NCBI GenBank assembly: GCA_045645985.1
Contig: JAZRJV010000023.1
Coordinates: 1-26,652 of the forward strand
Reading direction: 5' to 3'
Source of the DNA: RGIG9060 sp045645985
GTDB lineage: Bacteria > Spirochaetota > Spirochaetia > Treponematales > Treponemataceae
Length of the DNA: 26,652 bases
How positions within the stretch are numbered: position 1 is the stretch's first letter; the number at the start of each line of letters is the position of its first letter. Below the pieces are notes generated by a model that saw nothing but the letters and a program-made list of their open reading frames with translations, did not search any database and was not told where the DNA came from. Made by a program: the position numbers and the translations under genes. Below are positions 1 through 7,141 of this stretch, in pieces.

Positions 1-180
1 GAAAATTTCTTTGGTTTATTAAAATCTGAGCTTTTGTATTTACAGGAGTTTGAGTCTGTTGAACATTTCAAAAAGGAATTGATTGAATACTTGTCTTGGT
101 ACAACGAAAAAAGAATTAAAGTAAAATTAAAAGGACTGACCCCTTTACAATTTAGGAATCAGTCCTTAAAATCAGCCTAG
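1..180 (+). CDS. IS3-family transposase (OrfB), C-terminal end only
   Basis: The reading frame is open from the first base and ends with TAG at 178-180, giving 59 residues of the C-terminal end of an IS3/IS150-type DDE transposase. The opening ENFFGLLK matches the family's last catalytic block, with the acidic residue E followed by K seven residues later. It is followed by the typical C-terminal YNEKR and the LTPLQFRNQ ending. The first two catalytic Asp residues and the upstream OrfA would lie outside the window, so whether the element is intact cannot be judged. The frame is followed after a few bases by a terminal inverted repeat, so this is the right end of the element. Confidence 0.9.
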   Translation, partial: ENFFGLLKSELLYLQEFESVEHFKKELIEYLSWYNEKRIKVKLKGLTPLQFRNQSLKSA

Positions 181-211
181 TTAAAGTGTCCAATAATTGG
201 GGTGCACTTCA
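181..211 (+). repeat. right terminal inverted repeat of the IS3-family element
   Basis: Just after the transposase stop, the sequence contains AATTGGGGTGCACTTCA, ending in CA as IS3/IS150-group right ends do. Read on the other strand it begins TGAAGTGCACCCC. The left end is outside the window, so the match between the two ends and the target duplication cannot be checked. Confidence 0.75.
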
Positions 212-268
212 CTAGAAAATTCTAAGACAGACCTTTTTTTTCATAAATTTATTTAATTAGAATTTATA

Positions 269-1312
269 TTATTGTGGGGTAGGAAGAGTTCTGCAAAGTC
301 TAAAGCCAATGTAGTTGTATGCTTCTGAAGGGTCAAAAGCGTATCTATCTCCGGCTGCAAGGAAAGGAGTGTAGAGATTCCAGCTTCCTCCTCTTGCAGT
401 TCTTAGTTTCCCATATTCTGGGCCACCGATTGTAATGTCAGGTGAATAAGTTGATGAGTCTGAATAAAATGCGTACCAATCCCAACAAAATTCCAATATA
501 TTTCCTGTCATATCAAAAATGCCTGCATCGTTAGCTGTTCCAGATGTAGCAATTATATTTGTTTTTTCTCCATTTATATTTGCCCATGTTGGAGTTTTCA
601 TTCCTGGCTCACTATTACTTATGGTTAGTAATGGTAAAATTTTGTTTTTAATATTTAAAAAGGCTGGATCTTGTGCATCTGGATAACCTGAAGGTATGTC
701 ACCACGCATTAGTCCATCTTTTGTTTTTCTTGCAGCATATTCCCATTCTGCTTCACATGGAAGTCTAAAACCGTTTGCTTGCCAGTCGCATTTTACTAAA
801 TCTGCTTCGGCTGCATTTACAGAACTTTTAAGAACTTTACCTTCGTATGTGTAACATGGGGTTAATCCTTGAATTTCGCTTAATGCATTACACCAAACAA
901 TAACATCTCTCCAATTTACAGATACAACTGGTTCTTTCTGATTTTCTTGAGTAGGGGCTTTTCCTCGTCGTCCCTTGGAACCTTCTTGTCCAGGATTTGC
1001 AAATTCATATCCTCTTTTTTGAGCTTCTTGTAAAACCTTGTACCAAAGTTGATATGTAGTTTCGTATTTATTCATTTCAAAAGGTGAAACTGTAATTTTT
1101 GCTGTAAAAGGTTGTGTGTTTTCTCCGATAACAAATTTTTCAGGAACTTTTGTAATTGTTACCATATCAATTCCTGTAAGCAATTCTTTTTTTGCACTTC
1201 CGCCAGTTCCTTTTTGAGGATTTACCCAATACCATTCATTTACAGGTCTTTGTGCATAAAAACTAGAAACTGCAAATAAAATAACAACAAAATAAGAAAA
1301 TAATTTTTTCAT
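269..1312 (-). CDS. exported SUMF1/FGE-sulfatase-fold protein without the catalytic cysteines
   Basis: This is a 347-residue protein with an N-terminal signal peptide (about residues 1-20, ending SFYAQ), so it is probably periplasmic. The rest matches the SUMF1/formylglycine-generating-enzyme fold: an EMNKYETTYQLWYKV segment, VSVNWRDVIVWCNALS, FRLPCEAEWEYAAR, an FDMTGNILEFCWDW block, then RGGSW and a closing GFRLCR. True sulfatase-activating enzymes carry two cysteines after RGGSY; here that stretch reads WNLYTPFLAAGDRY with no Cys, so formylglycine formation is unlikely. A structural or binding role is inferred. Start ATG at 1312 has GGAGG ten bases upstream. A GTAAC-AAAA-GTTAC inverted repeat at 1353-1366 lies in its promoter region. 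Confidence 0.85.
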   Translation of the reverse strand: MKKLFSYFVVILFAVSSFYAQRPVNEWYWVNPQKGTGGSAKKELLTGIDMVTITKVPEKFVIGENTQPFTAKITVSPFEMNKYETTYQLWYKVLQEAQKRGYEFANPGQEGSKGRRGKAPTQENQKEPVVSVNWRDVIVWCNALSEIQGLTPCYTYEGKVLKSSVNAAEADLVKCDWQANGFRLPCEAEWEYAARKTKDGLMRGDIPSGYPDAQDPAFLNIKNKILPLLTISNSEPGMKTPTWANINGEKTNIIATSGTANDAGIFDMTGNILEFCWDWYAFYSDSSTYSPDITIGGPEYGKLRTARGGSWNLYTPFLAAGDRYAFDPSEAYNYIGFRLCRTLPTPQ

Positions 1313-1385
1313 CTTTCTCTTGCCTCCAAATCTAAAAATATAATAAATTTAAGTAACAAAAGTTACAAATAGTTTTGTTTGTTCT

Positions 1386-1408
1386 AAAGTTCATATTGAT
1401 AGAACTTT
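1386..1408 (-). terminator. possible terminator after corA
   Basis: AAAGTTC at 1386-1392 pairs with GAACTTT at 1402-1408 around a nine-base loop, 19 bases past the corA stop. The T-run on the minus strand is short, so this is a weak candidate. Confidence 0.35.
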
Positions 1409-1426
1409 TTACTACGCTAAAAAGAG

Positions 1427-2482
1427 TTACAATTTCATTGCTTGTTTTTCAATTTTTAGTAACTTCTTTTTTTCAGCTCGTTCTAATTTTGCTTTTTTTC
1501 GTTCTTCACGCAAAAGAACCCAAGGTTTATTTTTAGGTTCTGTTGATTTTTCTTTTAACAACAATCTTGCCGCAATAAAAGTTGCAAGTCCACACAAGAA
1601 AGTTGTAAAAATTACACCAATCCATCCTGAGTTTTCAAATGGAAGAGGAACATTCATTCCAAAAAAACTTACGATAAATGTTGGAACCATCATGATTAAA
1701 GAAATGATAGTAAGTTTTTTCATTACGATATTCAAGTTATTGGAAATAACTGAAGCAAAAGTGTCTACCATGCCAGTAAGAATATCGCTGTATGTATCTG
1801 CCATTTCGATAGCCTGTCTGTTATCAATTACAACATCTTCAAGCCAATCTTTATCATCTTCATCAAAAGAAAGATATTTTGTTTTCAAAAGTTTTTCTAG
1901 TAAAAGTTGATTACTTTTGAGCGAAGTTGTAAAAAACACAAGGGATTTTTCCAAGTTCAATAATTGAATAAGTTCATTATTTTTAACAGAAAGTTGCAAT
2001 TCATTTTGAATTGTAGTTGAGCGTCGATTAATTTCTTTTAGATAACGCAAGAAGATTGTATCTCCGCGACTTAAAATTCGAGTAATCAATGCAGGAAAGT
2101 CAGATAGATTTAATCCTTTCAAACGATTAGATGATATATCTTTTAGAACTTCGCAATCTGTCCAACAAATTGTGATAATTGTATTTTCGCAAAGGATAAT
2201 ACCCAGAGGAATTGTAAAATAACTGATATCCGCATCTGGAACAAAAACGGGTAAACGCAAGATTATCAATGTGTAATTATCATCTTTTTCGATACGAGAA
2301 AGCTCATCTTGGTCAAGAATATCCAAAATATGCTCTTGGTCGATACTAAATTCTTCTTCCAAAATTCTCATATCTTCTCGATTTACATTTCGAGCATCAA
2401 TCCAACGAGGGAGAGTTTTTTCTAATTCGTCTTGTTCTTTGTGGATGAATTTTCCATTTTCTTGTTGCCAAAAAGTTATCAT
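1427..2482 (-). CDS. corA: CorA-family magnesium/divalent cation transporter
   Basis: A 351-residue inner-membrane channel for Mg2+ or related divalent cations. A long soluble N-terminal domain (about residues 1-255) is followed by two C-terminal membrane segments. The first ends in the family signature GMN (within SFFGMNVPLP, near residue 275) and the second is GVIFTTFLCGLATFIAARLLL. The usual acidic MPEL loop after GMN reads VPLPFENSGW. A basic tail rich in Lys and Glu, about 40 residues long, follows the last helix and would be cytoplasmic. Start ATG at 2482 has GGAAGG eight bases upstream. The family call is firm; the ion is inferred. Confidence 0.93.
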   Translation of the reverse strand: MITFWQQENGKFIHKEQDELEKTLPRWIDARNVNREDMRILEEEFSIDQEHILDILDQDELSRIEKDDNYTLIILRLPVFVPDADISYFTIPLGIILCENTIITICWTDCEVLKDISSNRLKGLNLSDFPALITRILSRGDTIFLRYLKEINRRSTTIQNELQLSVKNNELIQLLNLEKSLVFFTTSLKSNQLLLEKLLKTKYLSFDEDDKDWLEDVVIDNRQAIEMADTYSDILTGMVDTFASVISNNLNIVMKKLTIISLIMMVPTFIVSFFGMNVPLPFENSGWIGVIFTTFLCGLATFIAARLLLKEKSTEPKNKPWVLLREERKKAKLERAEKKKLLKIEKQAMKL

Positions 2483-2707
2483 GAGGCTTGCCTTCCTTCT
2501 TGTTTAAGAATGTTTAGCAACTTTCAAAATTTAATCTTGAAAGTAACCTTTCTGCCTCATAAATTCAATTTTACGGAAATGTTAAGAAATGAATACAGAG
2601 GCAGCGTATGTTTTTGAGAAATTATGCTTACTTCCCGGGTCCGAACCCATAACTACCTCCTAAAAAAATTGCGAGAAAAATTTCAATTTTTGGAGCATTT
2701 TTTTTAT

Positions 2708-2735
2708 GTTGTTTCGCAATGAAATGAGAAACAAC
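2708..2735. repeat. inverted repeat, 8-base arms
   Basis: GTTGTTTC at 2708-2715 is repeated in reverse complement at 2728-2735 around a 12-base centre. There is no T-run on either side that would make it a clear terminator. Confidence 0.6.
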
Positions 2736-2745
2736 AGTAAATAAT

Positions 2746-2764
2746 AAGTTTGCAACGCAAACTT
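2746..2764. repeat. perfect palindromic hairpin (AAGTTTGC-AAC-GCAAACTT)
   Basis: An 8-base stem with a three-base AAC loop. The same 19-base unit, with one difference, recurs at 11123-11141 in the leader of the small lipoprotein gene, so it may be a dispersed element. Confidence 0.7.
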
Positions 2765-2767
2765 TAA

Positions 2768-2806
2768 GACAAAAACTTCGACGCTATGACAGGAGAAGTT
2801 TTTGTC
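2768..2806. repeat. perfect 12-base-stem inverted repeat
   Basis: GACAAAAACTTC at 2768-2779 pairs exactly with GAAGTTTTTGTC at 2795-2806, around a 15-base loop. It is the longest perfect short-loop stem in the gene-free region and begins four bases after the previous hairpin. Confidence 0.75.
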
Positions 2807-2959
2807 AAATCTCCAAAAAAAATTGCGAAAATCATAATTATTTTACCGTTAAAGACAAAAAAAATCAACTAAACTTTTAAAACATCATTCAAAAAATTTT
2901 TTTCACATACATCTTACTTCCCCCGAACGCAAAAAGTTTGCAAAATGTATTATGGGTAC

Positions 2960-3118
2960 AAAAGAAATTAGTGTAGACGAAAAGAACCAACCGGCAAGTT
3001 TTGTGAAACAAAACTTGATTGTAAGCCGAAGGCTTACTAAAAGCCTTGCAAGTGAAACGCAGCACTAGCGAGTTTGGGGATTTTTCGGCGAGAACTAATT
3101 TCTTTTTAGACTAATTTC
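2960..3118. ncRNA. candidate structured RNA or palindromic element with two GAA-loop hairpins
   Basis: AAAAGAAATTAGT at 2960-2972 is exactly complementary to 3094-3106, enclosing about 120 bases. Inside are two consecutive perfect hairpins with GAA loops: a 10-base stem at 2995-3017 and a 7-base stem at 3021-3037. The 3' arm core ACTAATTTC is repeated at 3110-3118, so the 5' arm has two alternative partners. No promoter or terminator clearly bounds it and the strand is unknown. It could be a small RNA, or a palindromic repeat acting only as DNA. Confidence 0.4.
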
Positions 3119-3145
3119 ACATTTTACAAAATTGTGTAGAGTCCC

Positions 3146-3174
3146 TTGACAATTTTTCGTATCAAGTGCATTCT
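3146..3174 (+). promoter_or_regulatory. promoter of the PilZ gene, predicted leaderless
   Basis: A consensus -35 TTGACA at 3146-3151 is followed after 17 bases by a weak -10 CATTCT at 3169-3174. The start codon at 3183 is only eight bases further on, and no Shine-Dalgarno sequence fits in that gap. Confidence 0.5.
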
Positions 3175-3182
3175 TATCGAGT

Positions 3183-3560
3183 ATGAAAACTGAAAAAAGA
3201 AAAAATCAACGATTCGAGGATATGGGAAAAGTTGAAGCTTTGGATTTGTGTCCATTCCCAGGCGTGTTTGTTGATGTTAGCAAAGTAGGATGTAGAGTTC
3301 GATTTCCTACATCATTTTTGGCGAATACTGATTTTGAATACGAAATGAAAATTTCTCCAGTAAGATTTAATTGTTATGAATCCTTTTTGATTATTGTACG
3401 ACCTATTTGGCAGAAAAATACAGATGATTCTACAGAAATTGGTTTTAGTGTTTTACATTCTCCAGATTTAAGAAAATTTGATAGTTATGTTGAAAAATTA
3501 ATTGAAGAAAAACACGAAATTGAATCTGAACAAGAATTGTTGGACGGAATTGACTTGTGA
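3183..3560 (+). CDS. PilZ-domain protein (cyclic-di-GMP receptor type)
   Basis: A 125-residue cytoplasmic protein that is essentially a single PilZ domain. The two c-di-GMP contact motifs are both present: RKNQR (RxxxR, residues 6-10) and DVSKVG (DxSxxG, residues 31-36). A central strand-rich part (VRFNCYESFLIIVRPIW, EIGFSVL) and a helical acidic tail complete the domain. Retention of both motifs suggests it binds the nucleotide. Its stop codon overlaps the GTG start of the following methyltransferase gene (GTGA, four bases), so the two are translationally coupled. No Shine-Dalgarno sequence precedes the ATG; see the promoter entry. Confidence 0.85.
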   Translation: MKTEKRKNQRFEDMGKVEALDLCPFPGVFVDVSKVGCRVRFPTSFLANTDFEYEMKISPVRFNCYESFLIIVRPIWQKNTDDSTEIGFSVLHSPDLRKFDSYVEKLIEEKHEIESEQELLDGIDL

Positions 3561-4519
3561 TTGAACATTTAAATTCTATAGCTTTTCTTGCATATCCAGA
3601 AATGATTGGATTATTGCAGTCTGAATTAAAAAATCGGTTTGGAATTGAAAAATCCCCATCTAGTGTTTATGGTGATTTGTTGGTTTATGATTTAGATTCA
3701 CTTCCTGAAAAAAACATTTTGCCATATTGGAGCAAAACAACTTTATTAAATCCTTTTATTTTACATTTTGAATCCATCGGAGAAGCTGCGAGAGAATTAA
3801 AATCAATCCAGCGAAATTGGGCTTCTTATCAATTTACTCAATTTAGACGCGCTTCTTTAATTCAAGAAAAACTTCCTTACATCAATTTGAAGATTAAAAA
3901 ATTTCCTTTTACGATTCCTCAAAATCCCATTGGAATTTACACTTTAATCGACCAAAATACTTTGATTGCTTCTAGCGAAACTTCTTCATTTTTGCCTGCT
4001 GGAAATTTGACTTTGGAAGAAGACCACGAAAATCCTCCAAGCCGAGCCTACTTGAAATTGCAAGAAGCCTTGGTTCGATTTTGTTCGCATTTTGAAGTTT
4101 CTTTTCCAGATGAAAATTCTCGTTGTTTTGATGCGGGAGCTTGTCCAGGCGGATGGACTTGGGTTTTACGCCAACTTGGAAGCAAAGTTTTTGCAGTTGA
4201 TAGAGCCGAACTTGTAGAAAATTTAATGAATGATTCAAAAGTTGAATTTATGAAACACGATGCTTTTACTTTGAAGCCCGAAGATTTAGGAAAATTCGAT
4301 TGGATTTTTTCTGATGTAATTTGTTATCCATCTCGTCTTTATGAATGGGTGAATTTATGGCTAGAAAGTGGCTTGGTAAAAAATATGATTTGTACAATAA
4401 AAATGCAAGGCGAAATTGATTGGCCTTTGGTTCAAAAATTTGCTGAAATTCCAAACAGCATTGTTGTTCATTTAAATTACAACAAACACGAACTTACTTG
4501 GATGCATTGTGATAAATAA
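3557..4519 (+). CDS. rlmM: RlmM-type 23S rRNA 2'-O-ribose methyltransferase
   Basis: A 320-residue S-adenosylmethionine-dependent methyltransferase of the FtsJ-like fold. The C-terminal half contains the SAM motif DAGACPGGWTW (about 192-202), FAVDRAELVENLM, FSDVI, CTIKMQGE and a closing HELTWMH. The PSRAYLKLQEA block before the SAM motif is the RlmM hallmark. The catalytic tetrad can be read as K167, D253, K282, E312. In E. coli RlmM methylates C2498 of 23S rRNA. The N-terminal half would correspond to the THUMP-containing part; the protein is somewhat shorter than the E. coli enzyme. Start is GTG at 3557, overlapping the PilZ stop. The exact target base here is inferred from the family. Confidence 0.85.
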   Translation: MIEHLNSIAFLAYPEMIGLLQSELKNRFGIEKSPSSVYGDLLVYDLDSLPEKNILPYWSKTTLLNPFILHFESIGEAARELKSIQRNWASYQFTQFRRASLIQEKLPYINLKIKKFPFTIPQNPIGIYTLIDQNTLIASSETSSFLPAGNLTLEEDHENPPSRAYLKLQEALVRFCSHFEVSFPDENSRCFDAGACPGGWTWVLRQLGSKVFAVDRAELVENLMNDSKVEFMKHDAFTLKPEDLGKFDWIFSDVICYPSRLYEWVNLWLESGLVKNMICTIKMQGEIDWPLVQKFAEIPNSIVVHLNYNKHELTWMHCDK

Positions 4520-4561
4520 TCATTTGCTTAAATAATTTTTTGTAAAGTTTGTTTAAAAGGA

Positions 4562-4601
4562 AAAAGGTCATCTTGTAACAATTTGCTACAGATGACCTTT
4601 T
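4562..4601. terminator. bidirectional intrinsic terminator between rlmM and rny
   Basis: AAAAGGTCATCT at 4562-4573 pairs with AGATGACCTTTT at 4590-4601; three further pairs close inside past one bulged T. Poly-A and poly-T flanks suit termination from both converging genes. Confidence 0.85.
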
Positions 4602-4609
4602 GTTTTATA

Positions 4610-4674
4610 GAATACTCTATCTTGCGTATTCTAGCCGCTTCGCTTATCGAGTATTCCCTATCGGGCATACTCGA
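4610..4674. repeat. two neighbouring hairpins overlapping the end of rny
   Basis: TCGAGTAT at 4647-4654 pairs with ATACTCGA at 4667-4674, with an inner CCC/GGG, so the rny stop codon lies within the hairpin. A second inverted repeat, GAATAC at 4610-4615 with GTATTC at 4626-4631, repeats part of the same sequence. On the minus strand the pieces look like imperfect copies of the last codons of rny. Confidence 0.6.
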
Positions 4675-6187
4675 CGATTCTGGTTTCGCGAATCATTGTA
4701 ATTTTGATTCGTCCAGGATATTTTAAATCGGTTTCGATTTGTTTTGCAATTTTTCTTGCCAAATCCTTAACATCGCTGTCTGGGATTTTTTCGTTGTTTA
4801 CAAGAACGCGTAATTCTCTACCAGCTTGAATAGCGTATGCTTTTTCAACACCGTTAAAGTTTTCTGCAACCGCTTCTAAGTTTTCAAGGCGTTTAACATA
4901 GTTATCCATTGTTTCCCGTCTTGCACCTGGGCGAGCTGCTGAAATTGCATCTGCAATTTGAACAAGAACAGCTTCGATGCTTTCTGGCTCAATATCGTTG
5001 TGGTGAGAAGCAATCGCATTTACGATGCGTGCATCTTCGCCCATTTTACGAGCCATTTCTGCACCAACTTCTGCGTGGTTCTGTTCTGAATCAGTTTCAG
5101 TTCCCTTACCGATATCATGAAGAAGAGCTGCTCTTTTTGCTAAGTCACGATTTGCACCGATTTCGGCAGCAATCATTCCTGCGATTATGGCAACTTCTTT
5201 TGAGTGATTCAAAACATTCTGACCATAACTTGTTCTAAAGTAAAGTCTACCTAATGCTCTAATTCCATCTTGGCTCATGTTATGAATACCAAGGTCGAAA
5301 AGAACTTTTTCACCTTCTTCGTAGATTTTCTGCTGAATTTCCCGTGTAACTTTTTGTACAACTTCTTCAATTCTTGCAGGGTGAATTCTTCCATCACAGA
5401 TAAGGCGTTCCAAAGCAACTTTTGCAATTTCTTTTCTAACTGGGTCAAAACATGAAATTACAACTGCTTCTGGAGTATCATCAATAATAATATCAACACC
5501 TGTTAAAGTTTCCAAAGTTCGAATGTTTCGACCTTCACGACCGATAATTCGTCCTTTCATTTCATCACTTGGAAGTGAAACTGTAGTAACTGTAATATCG
5601 CTTGTTGTTTCTGTAGCAATTCTCTGAATTGTTGTAACAAGAATTTCACGAGCCTTCTTTTCAGAAGTAAGTTGAGCTTCTTGTTCAATTTTGTTTAACA
5701 AAGCTTGTGCATCATGACGAGCTTCGTTTTCCAAATTTTGAATAATCAGATTTTTTGCTTCTTGGGCAGAAAGACCTGAAATTCGTTCAAGTTCTTGTCG
5801 ATATCGTTCTTCTTCAGATGCAAGAACTGTTTCTCTTTCAGTTATTGCTTTTTCTCTTTTTGAGAATGCTTGTTCCTGTTCATCAAGAATTAAGCCTTTT
5901 TTGTCTAAAGTTTCTTCCTTTTGAACAAGACGGCGTTCCATGCGTTGTAGTTCACCACGACGCTCACGGTTCTCCCGTTCTTGTTGATTTCGTTCTCGAA
6001 TTAATTGTTCTTTTGCTTCAAGCAAAATTTCTTTTTTCTGAGCTTCCGCTTCTCTTATAGCATCCTGTTTAACGCGTTCTGCTCTCTGCTCGGATGCAGA
6101 TAGTTGAAATCTGGCATAAAGCCAGCGAATAGTCCATCCAAGAACAATTCCAGCAATAGGGAGACCGATATACAAAATAAGTTGCAT
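4658..6187 (-). CDS. rny: ribonuclease Y (membrane-anchored endoribonuclease)
   Basis: RNase Y starts bulk mRNA decay at the membrane. Domains in order: an N-terminal membrane anchor (about residues 2-22), a long charged coiled coil (about 25-190), a KH RNA-binding domain with GRIIGREGRNIRTLE (about 212-228), and an HD metal-dependent nuclease domain with LLHDIGKG (HD near 357-358). The C-terminus ETRIVEYAR is typical of the family. A TTG two codons upstream would give 511 residues, but GGAGG lies seven bases from the ATG at 6187 and almost touches the TTG. ATG is therefore the start, giving 509 residues. The gene stands alone: 228 bases separate it from lptB. Confidence 0.96.
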   Translation of the reverse strand: MQLILYIGLPIAGIVLGWTIRWLYARFQLSASEQRAERVKQDAIREAEAQKKEILLEAKEQLIRERNQQERENRERRGELQRMERRLVQKEETLDKKGLILDEQEQAFSKREKAITERETVLASEEERYRQELERISGLSAQEAKNLIIQNLENEARHDAQALLNKIEQEAQLTSEKKAREILVTTIQRIATETTSDITVTTVSLPSDEMKGRIIGREGRNIRTLETLTGVDIIIDDTPEAVVISCFDPVRKEIAKVALERLICDGRIHPARIEEVVQKVTREIQQKIYEEGEKVLFDLGIHNMSQDGIRALGRLYFRTSYGQNVLNHSKEVAIIAGMIAAEIGANRDLAKRAALLHDIGKGTETDSEQNHAEVGAEMARKMGEDARIVNAIASHHNDIEPESIEAVLVQIADAISAARPGARRETMDNYVKRLENLEAVAENFNGVEKAYAIQAGRELRVLVNNEKIPDSDVKDLARKIAKQIETDLKYPGRIKITMIRETRIVEYAR

Positions 6188-6415
6188 AATCAATCCTCCA
6201 AACTAGATTAGTTCACAATAAGAATATCATAAGTTTTTTATTCTGTCAAATAATACTTTTGAATCCCTACATAAATCAATGGAATGAAGGCTTTATGAGA
6301 AAAATAATTATGTTTAGAGTTCTTTGTTTTTAATTTTGACTAATGTACTAACCCTATTTTCTTTAATTTATCAATTTTTAGGAGTAGAACCAATGATGAA
6401 AAAACTTAACCAAAT

Positions 6416-7141
6416 TTACATTCTAAATTCTTCGCCAAGATAAATTTTTCTTGCTATAGGTGATTCAAGGATTTCTTCTTTTCCACCTTGAGCAACAATT
6501 TGTCCTGTACTAATTATAATTGCTCTATCTGTGATTTCAAGAGTATCGCGAACATTGTGGTCTGTAATCAATACTCCAATTCCTCGTTTAGAAAGCAATC
6601 GTATCATCGATTTTATATCTGAAACTGCGATTGGGTCAATACCCGCAAAAGGTTCGTCCAAAAGCAAAAATTCTGGTTCGATTGCAAGTGAACGAGCAAT
6701 TTCTGTTCGACGGCGTTCTCCTCCAGAAAGTGTGAAGGCAGGTTGCTTTCGGATTCTTTCAATATTGAATTCGCTAATCAATTCATCGAGTTTGTATTGC
6801 TTTTCTGATTTTGATAAATCTTTTCGAGTTTCTAAAACTGCCCAGATATTTTGTTCAACAGTAAGTTTTCTAAAAACAGAAGCTTCTTGTGGCAAATACG
6901 AAATTCCCATTCTTGCTCGTTTGTACATTGGAAGGCGAGTGATGCAAGTATCGTTTAGAAAAACTTCGCCACTTGTTGGACGATAAAATCCTACTATCAT
7001 ATAGAAACTTGTTGTTTTTCCAGCACCGTTTGGACCAAGAAGCCCAAGAACTTCGCCTGTTTGCATTGAAAAATCTACGCCTCGTACAACTTCTTTTTTT
7101 CCAAAGCGTTTATATAATGAATTTATTTTTAATACGCTCAT
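6416..7141 (-). CDS. lptB: LptB, ATPase of the lipopolysaccharide-type export system
   Basis: A 241-residue ABC ATPase. Visible motifs are Walker A GPNGAGKTT (36-44), a Q-loop in YLPQEASVFRKLT, the signature LSGGE followed by RRR (138-145), Walker B FLLLDEP (158-164) and the switch His (ITDHN, H195). The YLPQEASVFRKLTVEQNI stretch is characteristic of LptB. With LptF/LptG, not in this window, it powers lipid export from the inner membrane through LptC and LptA. Its ATG overlaps the lptA stop (ATGA), so translation is coupled. Some treponemes lack classical LPS, so the cargo here may be another lipid or glycolipid. Confidence 0.95.
   Translation of the reverse strand: MSVLKINSLYKRFGKKEVVRGVDFSMQTGEVLGLLGPNGAGKTTSFYMIVGFYRPTSGEVFLNDTCITRLPMYKRARMGISYLPQEASVFRKLTVEQNIWAVLETRKDLSKSEKQYKLDELISEFNIERIRKQPAFTLSGGERRRTEIARSLAIEPEFLLLDEPFAGIDPIAVSDIKSMIRLLSKRGIGVLITDHNVRDTLEITDRAIIISTGQIVAQGGKEEILESPIARKIYLGEEFRM

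Larger units (their letters stand above)
1..211 (+). mobile_element. right end of an IS150-like insertion sequence (partial)
   Basis: This segment combines the transposase C-terminus and the right terminal repeat. The left boundary lies outside the window. The DNA just beyond the end (212-240) carries AGACAGACC followed by a run of T, which looks like the second half of an intrinsic terminator whose first half is missing. The element may have inserted into a terminator. Confidence 0.8.
2483..3182. other. 700-base gene-free region with many hairpins and repeats
   Basis: I see no credible coding frame here beyond the corA leader. The region holds a series of stem-loops: 2637-2648, 2708-2735, 2746-2764, 2768-2806, 2929-2941, 2995-3017 and 3021-3037. 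A 13-base inverted repeat (2960-2972 with 3094-3106) encloses the last two. Direct repeats are CTCC-A-rich-TTGCGA at 2657-2675 and 2811-2828, and CTTACTTCCC followed by CCGAAC near 2629 and 2913. The right edge (3146 on) is the promoter of the PilZ gene. Possible explanations are small RNAs, a long leader, or a small non-autonomous repeat element. Confidence 0.7.

Noticed and set aside
2634..2660. tRNA T-arm-like sequence GGGTTCGGACCC on the minus strand
   Set aside because: The loop lacks the conserved A after TTCR, and no acceptor, D or anticodon arm can be placed around it.
4909..6060. Leu- and Phe-rich frames on the plus strand opposite rny
   Set aside because: They are antisense shadows of the coiled coil and HD domain codons, without ribosome sites or domain patterns.
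6393..6443. 16-codon plus-strand frame (MMKKLNQIYILNSSPR) with a good TAGGAG ribosome site
   Set aside because: Too short, antisense to the end of lptB, and with no clear promoter or family; it may be a gene remnant or leader peptide but cannot be supported.
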